This document shows positions 9,135 to 18,398 of a DNA stretch of 64,000 nucleotides, piece by piece (within the stretch, counting starts at the first letter, position 1; the number at the start of each line of letters is the position of its first letter). Below the pieces are notes generated by a model that was not told where the DNA came from, ran no database searches, and worked only from the letters and a program-made list of their open reading frames with translations. The stretch is taken from contig CALUJY010000002.1 in assembly GCA_944321085.1 (NCBI GenBank), positions 186,001 to 250,000 of the forward strand. The letters run 5' to 3'. The DNA is from an uncultured Barnesiella sp. Its GTDB lineage: Bacteria > Bacteroidota > Bacteroidia > Bacteroidales > Barnesiellaceae_A. The translations under genes were made by a program, and so were the position numbers.

Positions 9135-10703
9135 ATGAACAAATATACGCGTTACTCCATATCGATAGGATGCTTATGTGCCGCTCTTTTATTAGGAGGG
9201 TGCATTAAGAACGATATCCCCTACCCCCATATTCCGGCACAGATACTCTCTATCGAAGCTGCCGGGTTGGTTCAGACACCTACAATAAACAACGACACGC
9301 GCACTGTGTCGCTCGTGTTTGCCGATACGGTTGACCTGCAAAAAGTTACCATCACCGGTGTACAGATGACAGAAAATGCCGAAGCGACTCCCTCTATCAT
9401 CGGCGTACACGACCTTACATCACCGCAAGAGTTTGTTCTGAGCATCTATCAAGACTATACATGGACTATCTCTGCTTCACAAAATATCGAAAGAGAGTTT
9501 TCAGTAAAGAATCAAGTAGGCAATGCTTTAATAGAAGCCGTAAATAAGCGTGCCCGTGTATTTGTAAGCGAATATACCGACTTGGAGCAGATAGAAATAA
9601 CAAGCCTTGTATTAGGTCCGCAAGGACTCACAACATACTCTCCTACCCCCGAAGAGTTACACGATTTCTCCAACGGTCCGCGCACTGTCACTGTAAAATA
9701 TCACAATATTACCGAAGAATGGACATTATACGTGGTGCACACTACCAGCAATGTGTCGCTTACCTCGGTAGATGCATGGACATGTGTCGCATGGCTATAT
9801 GGTAGCGGATTGGAACAAAATGACAATCGATTCGAAATAAAAGAGGCCGGTACAGATACATGGAAGGAGGTACCCGAAGAATACATGATATCGCGAGGCA
9901 GTAGCTTTGCAGCCCGGGTGCCGCACTTGAAACCCAATACCGAATATGTGGCACGGGCTTTCATCATCGGTGAAACGAGTAATGAGATAACCTTTACGAC
10001 CGGTCCCGAAGTGGAATTACTGAACGGCAACTTTAACGAATGGTGGCTCAATGGCAAAATATGGCAACCATGGGCAGAGGGCAGTACACCATGGTGGGAT
10101 ACCGGTAACCAAGGAGCCGCTACATTGGGCGAATGCAACTCTGTTCCTACCGAAGATGCCGTGGAAGGTCTTGCTGCAAAGCTCCAAACACGTTTTGTGG
10201 GTATAGCGGGAATAGGCAAGCTGGCTGCCGGAAATATCTTTGTGGGCAAATTCGGAGGTGTTGAAGGCACCAATGGAATTATCTATTTAGGGCAGCCCTT
10301 CACATACCGTCCTACCAAACTCAAAGGTTATTACAAATACAGCGGTGGCACAATAGATTATACCAATAACTTGCACAGCGACATTATGGGTAAGCCTGAC
10401 AGTTTGTTGATATACGTAGCCTTAGGCGACTGGGATAGTCGTGTGGAGGTGCGGACTAACCCTAACAATCGTAAACCTTTCGACCCCAATGACCCGCATA
10501 TTATCGCTTACAATCAATTCGTCAGCGAGCGATCGGTCTCCGAATATCAACCTTTCGAACTCGAATTTAAGTATCGCTCTACAAGCCGTATCCCTACCTA
10601 TATCATTGTGACTGCTACAAGTAGTAAGTATGGCGATGAATTTACGGGTAGTACGAAGAGTGTACTATACGTCGACGAGTTTTCTCTTGAATACGATTAT
10701 TGA
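9135..10703 (+). CDS. PCMD domain surface lipoprotein
   Basis: A 522-residue lipoprotein (lipobox LLGGC, cysteine near residue 23). Unlike the first three lipoproteins it lacks DUF4493. Its N-terminal half holds two Ig-like/DUF5018-like units (about residues 35-200) and a fibronectin-like unit (ending NEITFTTG near residue 293). A PCMD domain follows, beginning LNGNFNEWW and containing RPTKLKGYYKY and a final YVDEFSLEYDY. The PCMD is very similar to that of the 708-residue protein in the same operon. It is the last gene; a hairpin follows 21 bases after the stop. Surface location is confident, ligand unknown. Confidence 0.78.
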   Translation: MNKYTRYSISIGCLCAALLLGGCIKNDIPYPHIPAQILSIEAAGLVQTPTINNDTRTVSLVFADTVDLQKVTITGVQMTENAEATPSIIGVHDLTSPQEFVLSIYQDYTWTISASQNIEREFSVKNQVGNALIEAVNKRARVFVSEYTDLEQIEITSLVLGPQGLTTYSPTPEELHDFSNGPRTVTVKYHNITEEWTLYVVHTTSNVSLTSVDAWTCVAWLYGSGLEQNDNRFEIKEAGTDTWKEVPEEYMISRGSSFAARVPHLKPNTEYVARAFIIGETSNEITFTTGPEVELLNGNFNEWWLNGKIWQPWAEGSTPWWDTGNQGAATLGECNSVPTEDAVEGLAAKLQTRFVGIAGIGKLAAGNIFVGKFGGVEGTNGIIYLGQPFTYRPTKLKGYYKYSGGTIDYTNNLHSDIMGKPDSLLIYVALGDWDSRVEVRTNPNNRKPFDPNDPHIIAYNQFVSERSVSEYQPFELEFKYRSTSRIPTYIIVTATSSKYGDEFTGSTKSVLYVDEFSLEYDY

Positions 10704-10724
10704 TAAACCGTAATCAATAAAGTG

Positions 10725-10766
10725 ATGGCTACTTTATGTGCAGCGTTAAGCTCCCTAAGTAGCCAT
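10725..10766 (+). terminator. Hairpin ending the DUF4493/PCMD operon
   Basis: Ten perfectly paired bases (10725-10734 with 10757-10766, atggctactt / aagtagccat) with a 22-base loop, followed by a T-rich tgcttgtttt. Probably an intrinsic terminator. Confidence 0.55.
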
Positions 10767-10977
10767 TGCTTGTTTTATGATAGTTGTATCAGCTCGACAG
10801 ACGATACACTCTAACAAAAATTCTTTCTATCGCTTCGTCTTCATCGTGTCGTAAGGACATCTATTTTACCGATTTATGCTATTTATAAGTCTCTTACGAT
10901 AATGTCTCGTCGCTCTGTCAAGGGGCTGTTTTATAGACGCAAAATACCTCCAACGTTATCATCCGACATAGAGATAT

Positions 10978-11019
10978 AAAAAACTCTCCGATACATTCTC
11001 ATTTATGTATCGGAGAGTT
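10978..11019 (-). terminator. Intrinsic terminator of the rlmD-MFS operon
   Basis: A 15-base-pair perfect stem (10982-10996 with 11005-11019) with an 8-base loop. On the minus strand it runs into six T residues (A-run 10978-10983), so it ends transcripts of the MFS gene, which stops 30 bases earlier. Confidence 0.8.
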
Positions 11020-11050
11020 GCTATTGAATGATAGTTTTATACAGGATAAT

Positions 11051-12466
11051 TTACTTTTTGATATTAGGCAGTTCCAATCCGTAACCTTTGCGCTTGTCTT
11101 CTATCTTCAACCAAAGTCCCAGTAGCAAAGCCAAAAGACCCAAAGAGGCAAATAGCAGCATAGGTACTGTATAGTTATATTCCAAAGGATTGGTTACACC
11201 GGGGTTGGTCGACACCAATACCGAACCGATTATCATGGGGAACGAATACAAGCCGATATTCTGTATCCAGAATATCACGGCGTAGGCCGAACCCAGCAGC
11301 TTGCTATCGACCAGTTTGGGTACAGACGGCCACAAGGCGGCAGGTACCAGCGAGAAGGATATACCCAACAAAATAATGCCTGCATAAGCAATGGCGGTAG
11401 ATTTTGTAGCCGGCAGCAACAAGGCAAACGAGAGGTGACATACAATCATCAGAATAGCACCGAAAATGAGCATGGTAGCACCTTTGCCCCTGCGGTCTAA
11501 GAAATTACCCAAAAACGGCGTTATGGCTGCTGCACCAAGCGGGAATACGAAAAATACCTGTCCGGCTTGCTCGGCGGTATATCCCAAGTTGCATTGCAAC
11601 ATGTTGATGGCATATTTTTGGAAGGGGAATATGGCCGAATAGTAAAGCACGCAGAGCAACGATACAATCCAGAATACCTTCGACGAGAAGATTTTGCCCA
11701 AGTCGCTTACTTTGAATGGGTCATCTTTTTCTTCTTCGGCTCCTTGCTCATCGAGCTTCTTATCCATAAAGGCATATACGATAAACGATATAAGTCCTAT
11801 CAATAACAGCAATACGGCTACCGCTACCGGACGCGATACATTGACCGGTGCAATATTGGCTACAACAGGAGCGCCTAATACTACAACAGCAACACCGATA
11901 CGGGCTATTGCCATCTCTACGCCCATAGCGAGAGCCATCTCTTTGCCTTTGAACCACTTGACGATGCCACGCGATACCGTGATACCGGCCATCTCTACTC
12001 CGCAACCGAAGAACATAAAGCCTATGGCAGACATCTTGGCCGACGCCGGCATGCCTTCATAAAACGGCGTTACATTCCACCATGCGTTGGGCAGGTTAAG
12101 AGCGTTTTGCATAAAATGCTCTATACTACTCCCGATAAACATGTCGCTCACGGCAAAATAATTGATCGATGCACCGCATAACATAACAGCTCCCGACAAT
12201 ATAGCCGTAAAGCGCACACCCATTTTGTCAAGGATAATTCCTGCAAAGATTAGGAAGAATACAAACACGTTGAGGAACGTTTCAGAACCGGCATACCTAC
12301 CGTATGCTACGGGGTCCCATCCGCGTTGCACCTGCAACAGCTCTTGCAACGGCGAGAGTATATCCATAAAGATATATCCGAAAAACATCGCCGAAGCCAA
12401 TAATACCAACGCCGTCCACCGTGCGGCAGCCGAATCGTTGATTTTCCTTTGAATAGCCTCTTTCAT
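11051..12466 (-). CDS. MFS transporter
   Basis: A 471-residue inner-membrane protein with about twelve hydrophobic helices. The motif AGIILDKMGVRFT after the second or third helix is the MFS loop 2-3 signature (G-x-x-x-D-x-x-G-x-R), and FLDRRGKG is its second-half repeat. A charged central loop (DKKLDEQGAEEEKDDPF) separates the halves. Substrate cannot be told from sequence; carboxylate or sugar exporters of the OFA/NarK type share the fold. It lies 36 bases downstream of rlmD on the same strand and is probably co-transcribed with it; a strong terminator follows. Confidence 0.8.
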   Translation of the reverse strand: MKEAIQRKINDSAAARWTALVLLASAMFFGYIFMDILSPLQELLQVQRGWDPVAYGRYAGSETFLNVFVFFLIFAGIILDKMGVRFTAILSGAVMLCGASINYFAVSDMFIGSSIEHFMQNALNLPNAWWNVTPFYEGMPASAKMSAIGFMFFGCGVEMAGITVSRGIVKWFKGKEMALAMGVEMAIARIGVAVVVLGAPVVANIAPVNVSRPVAVAVLLLLIGLISFIVYAFMDKKLDEQGAEEEKDDPFKVSDLGKIFSSKVFWIVSLLCVLYYSAIFPFQKYAINMLQCNLGYTAEQAGQVFFVFPLGAAAITPFLGNFLDRRGKGATMLIFGAILMIVCHLSFALLLPATKSTAIAYAGIILLGISFSLVPAALWPSVPKLVDSKLLGSAYAVIFWIQNIGLYSFPMIIGSVLVSTNPGVTNPLEYNYTVPMLLFASLGLLALLLGLWLKIEDKRKGYGLELPNIKK

Positions 12467-12502
12467 AATTATATATACATTAAATAATTGTTTCGTTTCT
12501 TA

Positions 12503-13918
12503 TCACTCATTTCGCTTTTCGAGACAAACGACGTTCTCTACATGATGTGTGTGCGGGAACATATCTACCGGCTGTACCGCAACGACACGGTACATGGCAT
12601 CGAGCAACGATAAGTCACGCGCCTGTGTAGCCGGATTGCAGCTTACGTAGACGATACGTTTCGGCGCAGCATATTGTATGGCTTTTACCACATCTTCGTG
12701 CATACCGGCACGTGGCGGGTCTGTAATAATGACATCGGGCTTGCCGTGACGTTCTATAAAGTCGGCCGTGAGCAGGTCTTTCATATCACCGGCATAGAAT
12801 AGCGTATTCGTTATGCCATTGTATGCAGCATTCGACTTGGCATCTTCTATGGCTTCGGGAACATATTCTATACCTACTACCTGCCGAGCCTGTCGCGACA
12901 CGAAATTGGCTATTGTACCCGTGCCTGTATATAAGTCATATACCAGTTCGTTACCCGTGAGTTGTGCAAAAGAGCGCACTACTTTATACAGTTCGTATGC
13001 CTGCTCCGAGTTGGTCTGATAGAATGATTTGGGACCTATCTTGAAACGCAGACCCTCCATCTCTTCTAAGATATAGTCGCGCCCCTTGAAACAAATCACC
13101 TCTTGGTCAGTGATGGTGTCGTTGGCTTTGTGATTGATAATATAGAGCAACGATGTTATCTCGGGGAAGGTATCGGCAATATGTTGCAGCAGGTCGGTTA
13201 TGGCATCGGTGCGGTTCTCATAAAAAACGACAATGAGCATTACCTCGCCGGTTGTCGTAGTGCGTACAATAAGATTGCGCATCAGACCGCATTGTGCTCT
13301 CAAATCGAAAAATTCCAAACCTTTTTCTAATGCGTATGCCCGCACATCGAGCCTGATACGATTCGATATATCGTCTTGCAATCCGCAATATTTTATATCC
13401 AATACTTTATCGAACATACCGGGGATATGGAAGCCCAAGGCATTGCGGTCGGTATATACAGTATCGTCGTTCATCTGTTCTGTCGTCAGCCACGAACGGT
13501 TGGAAAATGTATATTCCAATTTGTTACGATATGCTCTTTGCCGTGCCGAACCTTTGATGGGTAATATATCGGGCAAGGAAATTTTGCCTATACGCACGAG
13601 GTTGTCTTCGACTTGTTGTTGCTTGAATTGTAATTGGTACTCATAGGGCAAATGTTGCCATTTACACCCGCCACATACGCCGAAATGAGGACAGAACGGC
13701 TCTACTCGCAATGGCGAGGGCTGGCGCATGGCGGCGATACGAGCCTCGGAGTAACTTCTTTTTTTACGTGTTATTTGCAAATCCACAACATCGCCCGGAG
13801 CGGCAAAAGGTACAAAGATAACCTTCTCATCCACTCTGCAAACAGCTTTTCCTTCGGCAGCCACTCCTGTAATTTCTACATTCTCTATGAGTGGCAATGG
13901 TTGTTTTTTACGTGTCAA
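12503..13918 (-). CDS. rlmD: 23S rRNA (uracil-C5)-methyltransferase, RlmD/RumA family
   Basis: A 471-residue SAM-dependent enzyme that methylates a uracil in 23S rRNA. It has an N-terminal TRAM RNA-binding domain (residues about 8-65), an iron-sulphur cysteine cluster (PFCPHFGVCGGCKW, near residue 76-89, plus a later cysteine), a Rossmann domain with LYTGTGTIANF as the SAM loop, IITDPPRAGMH as motif IV, and YVSCNPATQARD with the catalytic cysteine. All key residues are present and the length is normal. Bacteroidetes often hold two TrmA/RlmD-type paralogues, so RlmCD activity is also possible. It has its own promoter element and is followed by the MFS gene. Confidence 0.88.
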   Translation of the reverse strand: MTRKKQPLPLIENVEITGVAAEGKAVCRVDEKVIFVPFAAPGDVVDLQITRKKRSYSEARIAAMRQPSPLRVEPFCPHFGVCGGCKWQHLPYEYQLQFKQQQVEDNLVRIGKISLPDILPIKGSARQRAYRNKLEYTFSNRSWLTTEQMNDDTVYTDRNALGFHIPGMFDKVLDIKYCGLQDDISNRIRLDVRAYALEKGLEFFDLRAQCGLMRNLIVRTTTTGEVMLIVVFYENRTDAITDLLQHIADTFPEITSLLYIINHKANDTITDQEVICFKGRDYILEEMEGLRFKIGPKSFYQTNSEQAYELYKVVRSFAQLTGNELVYDLYTGTGTIANFVSRQARQVVGIEYVPEAIEDAKSNAAYNGITNTLFYAGDMKDLLTADFIERHGKPDVIITDPPRAGMHEDVVKAIQYAAPKRIVYVSCNPATQARDLSLLDAMYRVVAVQPVDMFPHTHHVENVVCLEKRNE

Positions 13919-13950
13919 AAGTATATGATATTAATAAATACAAATTCGTT

Positions 13951-13958
13951 CAAAGTTA
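13951..13958 (-). promoter_or_regulatory. -7 promoter element for rlmD
   Basis: TAACTTTG on the minus strand, an exact TAnnTTTG match, 32 bases before the rlmD start codon. Confidence 0.5.
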
Positions 13959-14052
13959 GCTATATTTTTCGACCCACAGACGTGCAGAAGGCAAAAAAAT
14001 ACATCTTATAAAATTTCTTGCCAATATGTGTATGAGAACTAATTATTTATTC

Positions 14053-14060
14053 TATCTTTG
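14053..14060 (+). promoter_or_regulatory. -7 promoter element for ppdK
   Basis: TATCTTTG, an exact TAnnTTTG match, 45 bases before the ppdK start codon. It is arranged back to back with the rlmD promoter. Confidence 0.55.
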
Positions 14061-14105
14061 CTTCACATTTGAAAATCGTTAAAAACCTTAATATCATTTT
14101 TCAAA

Positions 14106-16817
14106 ATGAAAAGAGTTTATACATTTGGAAACGGTCATGCCGAGGGGCGTGCCGATATGAGAAATTTATTAGGAGGGAAAGGCGCCAATTTGGCAGAAAT
14201 GAATTTGATAGGCGTTCCCGTTCCTCCCGGATTTACAATTACGACCGAAGTATGTACAGAGTACAATCAACATGGTAAAGATGCTGTCGTAAAATTAATT
14301 GAAGATGATGTACGCAAATCTATTCACCATATAGAGGGGCTTACCGGCACGAAATTTGGCGACGATTCCAACCCGTTGCTGGTATCGGTACGTTCGGGTG
14401 CCCGCGTCTCCATGCCGGGTATGATGGATACGGTACTTAACCTCGGTATGAACGACACAGCCGTAGAAGCATTGTCGCGCAAATCGGGCAATCCGCGTTT
14501 CGCATGGGATTCTTACCGTCGTTTCGTACAAATGTATGGCGATGTTGTGTTGGGTATGAAACCCAAAAGCAAAGACGATATCGACCCCTTTGAAGAGGTA
14601 ATGGACAAAGTAAAAGAGGAAAAAGGCGTTAAACTCGATACCGAGCTCAATGTCGACGACCTCAAAAAATTAGTTGTACTCTTCAAAAAAGCCGTTAAAG
14701 AATATACCGGTAAAGATTTCCCCGACTCGCCTTGGGAGCAATTATGGGGCGCCATCTGTGCCGTATTCGACAGCTGGATGAATGAGCGTGCTATTATATA
14801 CCGCCGCATGAACCAAATACCCGAAGAATGGGGTACCGCCGTCAATGTACAAGCTATGGTATTCGGTAATATGGGTAACACGTCGGCTACCGGCGTAGCA
14901 TTTACCCGCGATGCCGCTACCGGCGAAGACATCTTCAATGGCGAATATCTGATAAATGCACAAGGCGAAGACGTGGTAGCCGGCATACGCACGCCGCAAC
15001 AAATCACCATCGAAGGTTCACGTCGCTGGGCAGATTTGCAAGGTATCAGCGAAGAAGACCGTGCTGCCAAATATCCTTCGCTTGAAGAGTCGATGCCCGA
15101 GTGTGCCAAACAATTGATAGAGACACAACAAAAACTCGAAGACTACTTCACGGATATGCAAGACCTTGAATTTACCATACAAGACGGTAAATTGTGGCTG
15201 CTGCAAACCCGTAACGGAAAACGTACAGGTGCTGCTATGGTAAAAATAGCCATGGACATGCACCGTGCCGGCATCCTCGACGAAAAGACTGTTTTGAAAC
15301 GTATGGAAGCCGATAAACTCGACGAGCTGCTCCACCCCGTATTTGACAAAGCTGCCTTGAAACGCGCCAAAGTCATTGCCAAAGGTTTGCCCGCATCGCC
15401 GGGTGCTGCTGCCGGTCAAATCGTATTCCATGCCGACGACGCCGAGGCTTGGCACGAACGTCGCAAACGCGTAGTAATGGTACGTATCGAGACTTCGCCC
15501 GAAGACCTGCGCGGTATGAATGTAGCCGAGGGTATCCTCACAGCCCGTGGCGGTATGACATCGCATGCTGCCGTTGTTGCTCGCGGTATGGGTAAATGCT
15601 GCGTATCGGGCGCCGGTGAAATTAAGGTAGACTACAAAGCCCGCACCGTAGAAATGGGCGGTAAAGTATACAAAGAAGGCGACTGGATTTCGTTGAACGG
15701 CTCTACCGGTGAGGTGTACGACGGACAAGTACCTACCGTAGATCCCGATTTGAGCGGTGACTTCGCTACCATCATGAATTTGGCCGAAAAATATACCAAA
15801 GTAGACGTACGTACCAATGCCGATACTCCCAAAGATGCTGCCGTAGCACGTCGTTTCGGCGCCAAAGGTATAGGTTTGTGCCGTACAGAGCACATGTTCT
15901 TCGAGGGCGACCGTATTAAGGCCATGCGTGAAATGATTTTGGCCAAAGACGAAGACGGCCGTCGCGTAGCACTCGCCAAACTGTTGCCCATGCAAAGAGG
16001 TGACTTCGAAGGTATCTTCGAGGCCATGGACGGCTACGGCGTAACCATCCGTCTGCTCGACCCGCCTTTGCACGAGTTCGTACCTCACCAAACAGCTACC
16101 ATGAAAGAGTTGGCCGACGAAATGGGCTTGACACTCGAAGAAGTGAAGCTCGCTTGCGACTCGCTCGAAGAATTCAACCCCATGTTGGGTCACCGTGGTT
16201 GCCGTCTGGGTTGCACCTACCCCGAAATCACCGAGATGCAAGCTCGCGCCATTATCGAAGCTGCACTGAACATGAAAGCAAAAGGTATTGCAGTATATCC
16301 CGAAATCATGGTACCGCTGGTAGGCGTAGTACAAGAGTTGAAATTGCAAGCCGAAATCATCAACCGTGTAGCCGAAGAGGTATTTGCCGAGCGTGGCGAC
16401 AGCATAGCTTATAAAGTAGGTACGATGATAGAAGTACCGCGTGCTGCTGTTACAGCCGACCAAATTGCCGAAGTGGCCGACTTCTTCTCATTCGGAACCA
16501 ACGACCTTACGCAGATGACATTCGGATATTCGCGCGACGATGCCGGCAAGTTCTTGAAGATATACAAAGAAAAAGGTATCCTCAAAACCGACCCGTTTGC
16601 CGTACTCGACCAACAAGGCGTAGGTCAATTAGTAAAAATGGGTGTAGAGAAAGGCCGTGCTACCAAGCCCGAATTGAAGATAGGTATTTGCGGCGAACAT
16701 GGCGGCGAACCTTCGTCTGTTAAGTTCTGCGCACACCTTGGCATGAACTATGTATCGTGCAGCCCCTATCGTGTGCCCATCGCCCGCGTTGCTGCCGCAC
16801 AGGCCGCTCTTGAATAA
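14106..16817 (+). CDS. ppdK: Pyruvate, phosphate dikinase
   Basis: A 903-residue cytoplasmic enzyme that interconverts pyruvate, ATP and phosphate with phosphoenolpyruvate, AMP and diphosphate. In anaerobic Bacteroidetes it works in glycolysis or gluconeogenesis. The N-terminal ATP-grasp domain begins with the typical GGKGANLAEM. The central phosphotransfer domain has GGMTSHAAVVARGMGK with the phosphorylated histidine (about residue 487). The C-terminal PEP/pyruvate barrel carries GLCRTEHMFF, CGEHGGEP and a cysteine-bearing SCSPYRVPIARVAAAQA end. Length is as usual for the family. Monocistronic: its own promoter upstream and a strong terminator 20 bases after the stop. The gene's strong codon bias creates long mirror reading frames. 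Confidence 0.95.
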   Translation: MKRVYTFGNGHAEGRADMRNLLGGKGANLAEMNLIGVPVPPGFTITTEVCTEYNQHGKDAVVKLIEDDVRKSIHHIEGLTGTKFGDDSNPLLVSVRSGARVSMPGMMDTVLNLGMNDTAVEALSRKSGNPRFAWDSYRRFVQMYGDVVLGMKPKSKDDIDPFEEVMDKVKEEKGVKLDTELNVDDLKKLVVLFKKAVKEYTGKDFPDSPWEQLWGAICAVFDSWMNERAIIYRRMNQIPEEWGTAVNVQAMVFGNMGNTSATGVAFTRDAATGEDIFNGEYLINAQGEDVVAGIRTPQQITIEGSRRWADLQGISEEDRAAKYPSLEESMPECAKQLIETQQKLEDYFTDMQDLEFTIQDGKLWLLQTRNGKRTGAAMVKIAMDMHRAGILDEKTVLKRMEADKLDELLHPVFDKAALKRAKVIAKGLPASPGAAAGQIVFHADDAEAWHERRKRVVMVRIETSPEDLRGMNVAEGILTARGGMTSHAAVVARGMGKCCVSGAGEIKVDYKARTVEMGGKVYKEGDWISLNGSTGEVYDGQVPTVDPDLSGDFATIMNLAEKYTKVDVRTNADTPKDAAVARRFGAKGIGLCRTEHMFFEGDRIKAMREMILAKDEDGRRVALAKLLPMQRGDFEGIFEAMDGYGVTIRLLDPPLHEFVPHQTATMKELADEMGLTLEEVKLACDSLEEFNPMLGHRGCRLGCTYPEITEMQARAIIEAALNMKAKGIAVYPEIMVPLVGVVQELKLQAEIINRVAEEVFAERGDSIAYKVGTMIEVPRAAVTADQIAEVADFFSFGTNDLTQMTFGYSRDDAGKFLKIYKEKGILKTDPFAVLDQQGVGQLVKMGVEKGRATKPELKIGICGEHGGEPSSVKFCAHLGMNYVSCSPYRVPIARVAAAQAALE

Positions 16818-16836
16818 TACATATTATTATAATCAA

Positions 16837-16879
16837 ATAGGCGGTAAGCTCCGTGAGGGCTTACCGCCTATTTTTTTTT
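16837..16879 (+). terminator. Intrinsic terminator of ppdK
   Basis: A 12-13-base-pair stem (16837-16849 with 16859-16871, ataggcggtaagc / gcttaccgcctat) with a 9-base loop, followed by a run of T to 16879. Confidence 0.9.
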
Positions 16880-17169
16880 AAGAAACAATCATGCGAACAC
16901 GTTTACCTGTGAACGCAAATGTTGTATAATAGTTGGAAGATTTTAGGTGTGCCGTTGTATAAGTGTTATAAAATGCCATCCATAATTACCCACTCAGGAG
17001 CCTTGTTTCGTCAGGCAGCCGGTATCCCTATAAGTTGCCATCACAACGGTATATCATCATGACAGACAAAGAAACGAAAAGTTATTTTTTTGTCGAGCGA
17101 CACAACAGCAAACAAAAATCGCCGCTTACCTTGTAAACGGCGATTGGTTTCTTATACAGTTATGTCTTA
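16880..17169. other. Intergenic stretch without a gene
   Basis: No coding region is seen between the ppdK terminator and the minus-strand accessory cluster. The only structure found is the minus-strand terminator at 17114-17145. Confidence 0.6.
17114..17145 (-). terminator. Intrinsic terminator of the UDG-like cluster
   Basis: Stem 17117-17124 with 17138-17145 (aatcgccg / cggcgatt), extended by ttac/gtaa inside. On the minus strand it is followed by five T. It ends the cluster 24 bases after its last stop codon. Confidence 0.75.
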
Positions 17170-18390
17170 TTATTTTATTTCTGTTGTGATAGCCTTCATG
17201 TGATTATAAACATCTGTAAGTTTCTCAACAATCAAATCGAGGTCGTTACCGGGAATCGTGTCGATAAGGTGCAGATATACGCGCTTCCCCCGGTATTCTT
17301 CCCGAGGCAAATAGTCGGCAAAACGGCTTAAAACAGCTTCTTTATAGGGTGAATAGTCGGCAGTCTTCCACGTAGTAATACAAATATAATAACGAGCACA
17401 AGGGTTGTCTTTATCCTCGACGAACCACGATTCGATGCCGATTTGATGTCCATGCTCATTGAATGTAATACCAAGGTCGGCATACTGGTATATCCACCAC
17501 GAAGCATCATCAGTGCATTCTTTCATTATAGATGCTAAGCACGATATCTGCTCGTTCCGTAAAGCAATCATCTCTCTTTTCAGTTGTCTGATACCATCGA
17601 GCGCTTGCTCTATCTCGGTACGTTTCTCTACAAATAAATCAAATTTTGAATTTTCCATGATGTTATTATTATTTAAATCAGATGTAACAGATAGGTTTTC
17701 GCGGAGCCAATGTCGGCAAAGCATATCTTTAAACTTTTTTTGGCCAAGGCTTCCGTTATAAGCATACCACCAAGCTGAGGCGGGATGTACAACATAATAG
17801 AATTGCGTACTATAACTATCAGACAGATAATGTGTGCGATAATACTCGTATTCAATAAAGGCTTTTTTGCTGAGAAAAATCACAATATCGGGTGTTAACC
17901 TTTCTATGATTTCGGTAAGTGCTATTCCTGAAACCATCTTGTCAATCGATTGCGGTTTGAACCCCTTATCTTTACCATTGAGTGCTGGACGAAGAAAGTA
18001 ATTATAAAATGCCGCTTCGTTCAAGCCTTCTTGATATGGAATTTGCCTCTCTCGTAAGACCTCTCCCATAATCTTATAGACTTTATTGAAGGTTACATAG
18101 TCCTTCCAATTTTTTACGGCACTTTTCATTTCTTGCGGTATCAATTTATCGGTATTGGCATAGTACCACTTTCCGGCATCCTTAAATACGCTTACTTCTT
18201 CGGAATAATCGGGAAAATAGTTGCTCTCTCCTACCATAAGCATTTTTTTGTGCACGCCGTCTTCCCGCCAATAATTACAGCCTACGGCAGGTATCAACTC
18301 CGGGAATCGCTCGAATATACCACCCGGTACGATTTCACTCCCTATGCCATAATAGTATTCAGGTTGATTTTCGCTGTACTTTGATTCCAT
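17170..18390 (-). CDS. Two-domain protein with UDG-superfamily-like motifs and a possible nuclease domain
   Basis: A 406-residue protein not firmly recognised. The first 235 residues look like a uracil-DNA-glycosylase-superfamily fold: MLMVGESNYFPD near residue 50 sits where family motif 1 (GxxPG-type) occurs, DIVIFLSKKAF follows at about 168-178, and HPASAWW at about 202-208 resembles motif 3 (HPSP). A linker with LNNNN and a coiled helix (residues about 250-290) leads to a C-terminal domain with DLGITFNEHGHQIGIESWF, which recalls the beta-strand core of PD-(D/E)XK-type domains. Both assignments are inference from motifs. It is the last gene of the minus-strand cluster, 8 bases after the membrane protein gene, so it probably acts with it. 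Cytoplasmic; no signal peptide. Confidence 0.6.
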   Translation of the reverse strand: MESKYSENQPEYYYGIGSEIVPGGIFERFPELIPAVGCNYWREDGVHKKMLMVGESNYFPDYSEEVSVFKDAGKWYYANTDKLIPQEMKSAVKNWKDYVTFNKVYKIMGEVLRERQIPYQEGLNEAAFYNYFLRPALNGKDKGFKPQSIDKMVSGIALTEIIERLTPDIVIFLSKKAFIEYEYYRTHYLSDSYSTQFYYVVHPASAWWYAYNGSLGQKKFKDMLCRHWLRENLSVTSDLNNNNIMENSKFDLFVEKRTEIEQALDGIRQLKREMIALRNEQISCLASIMKECTDDASWWIYQYADLGITFNEHGHQIGIESWFVEDKDNPCARYYICITTWKTADYSPYKEAVLSRFADYLPREEYRGKRVYLHLIDTIPGNDLDLIVEKLTDVYNHMKAITTEIK

Positions 18391-18398
18391 AAAAATAT

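Larger units (their letters stand above)
10704..11050. other. Intergenic stretch between convergent operons
   Basis: No gene seen in these 347 bases. The stretch holds the plus-strand terminator hairpin at 10725-10766 and the strong minus-strand terminator at 10978-11019. Between them I see no further structure. Confidence 0.6.

Noticed and set aside
15018..16463. A 481-codon open frame on the minus strand opposite ppdK
   Set aside because: It mirrors the codon bias of ppdK, has no promoter or known domain, and ppdK is unmistakable on the other strand.
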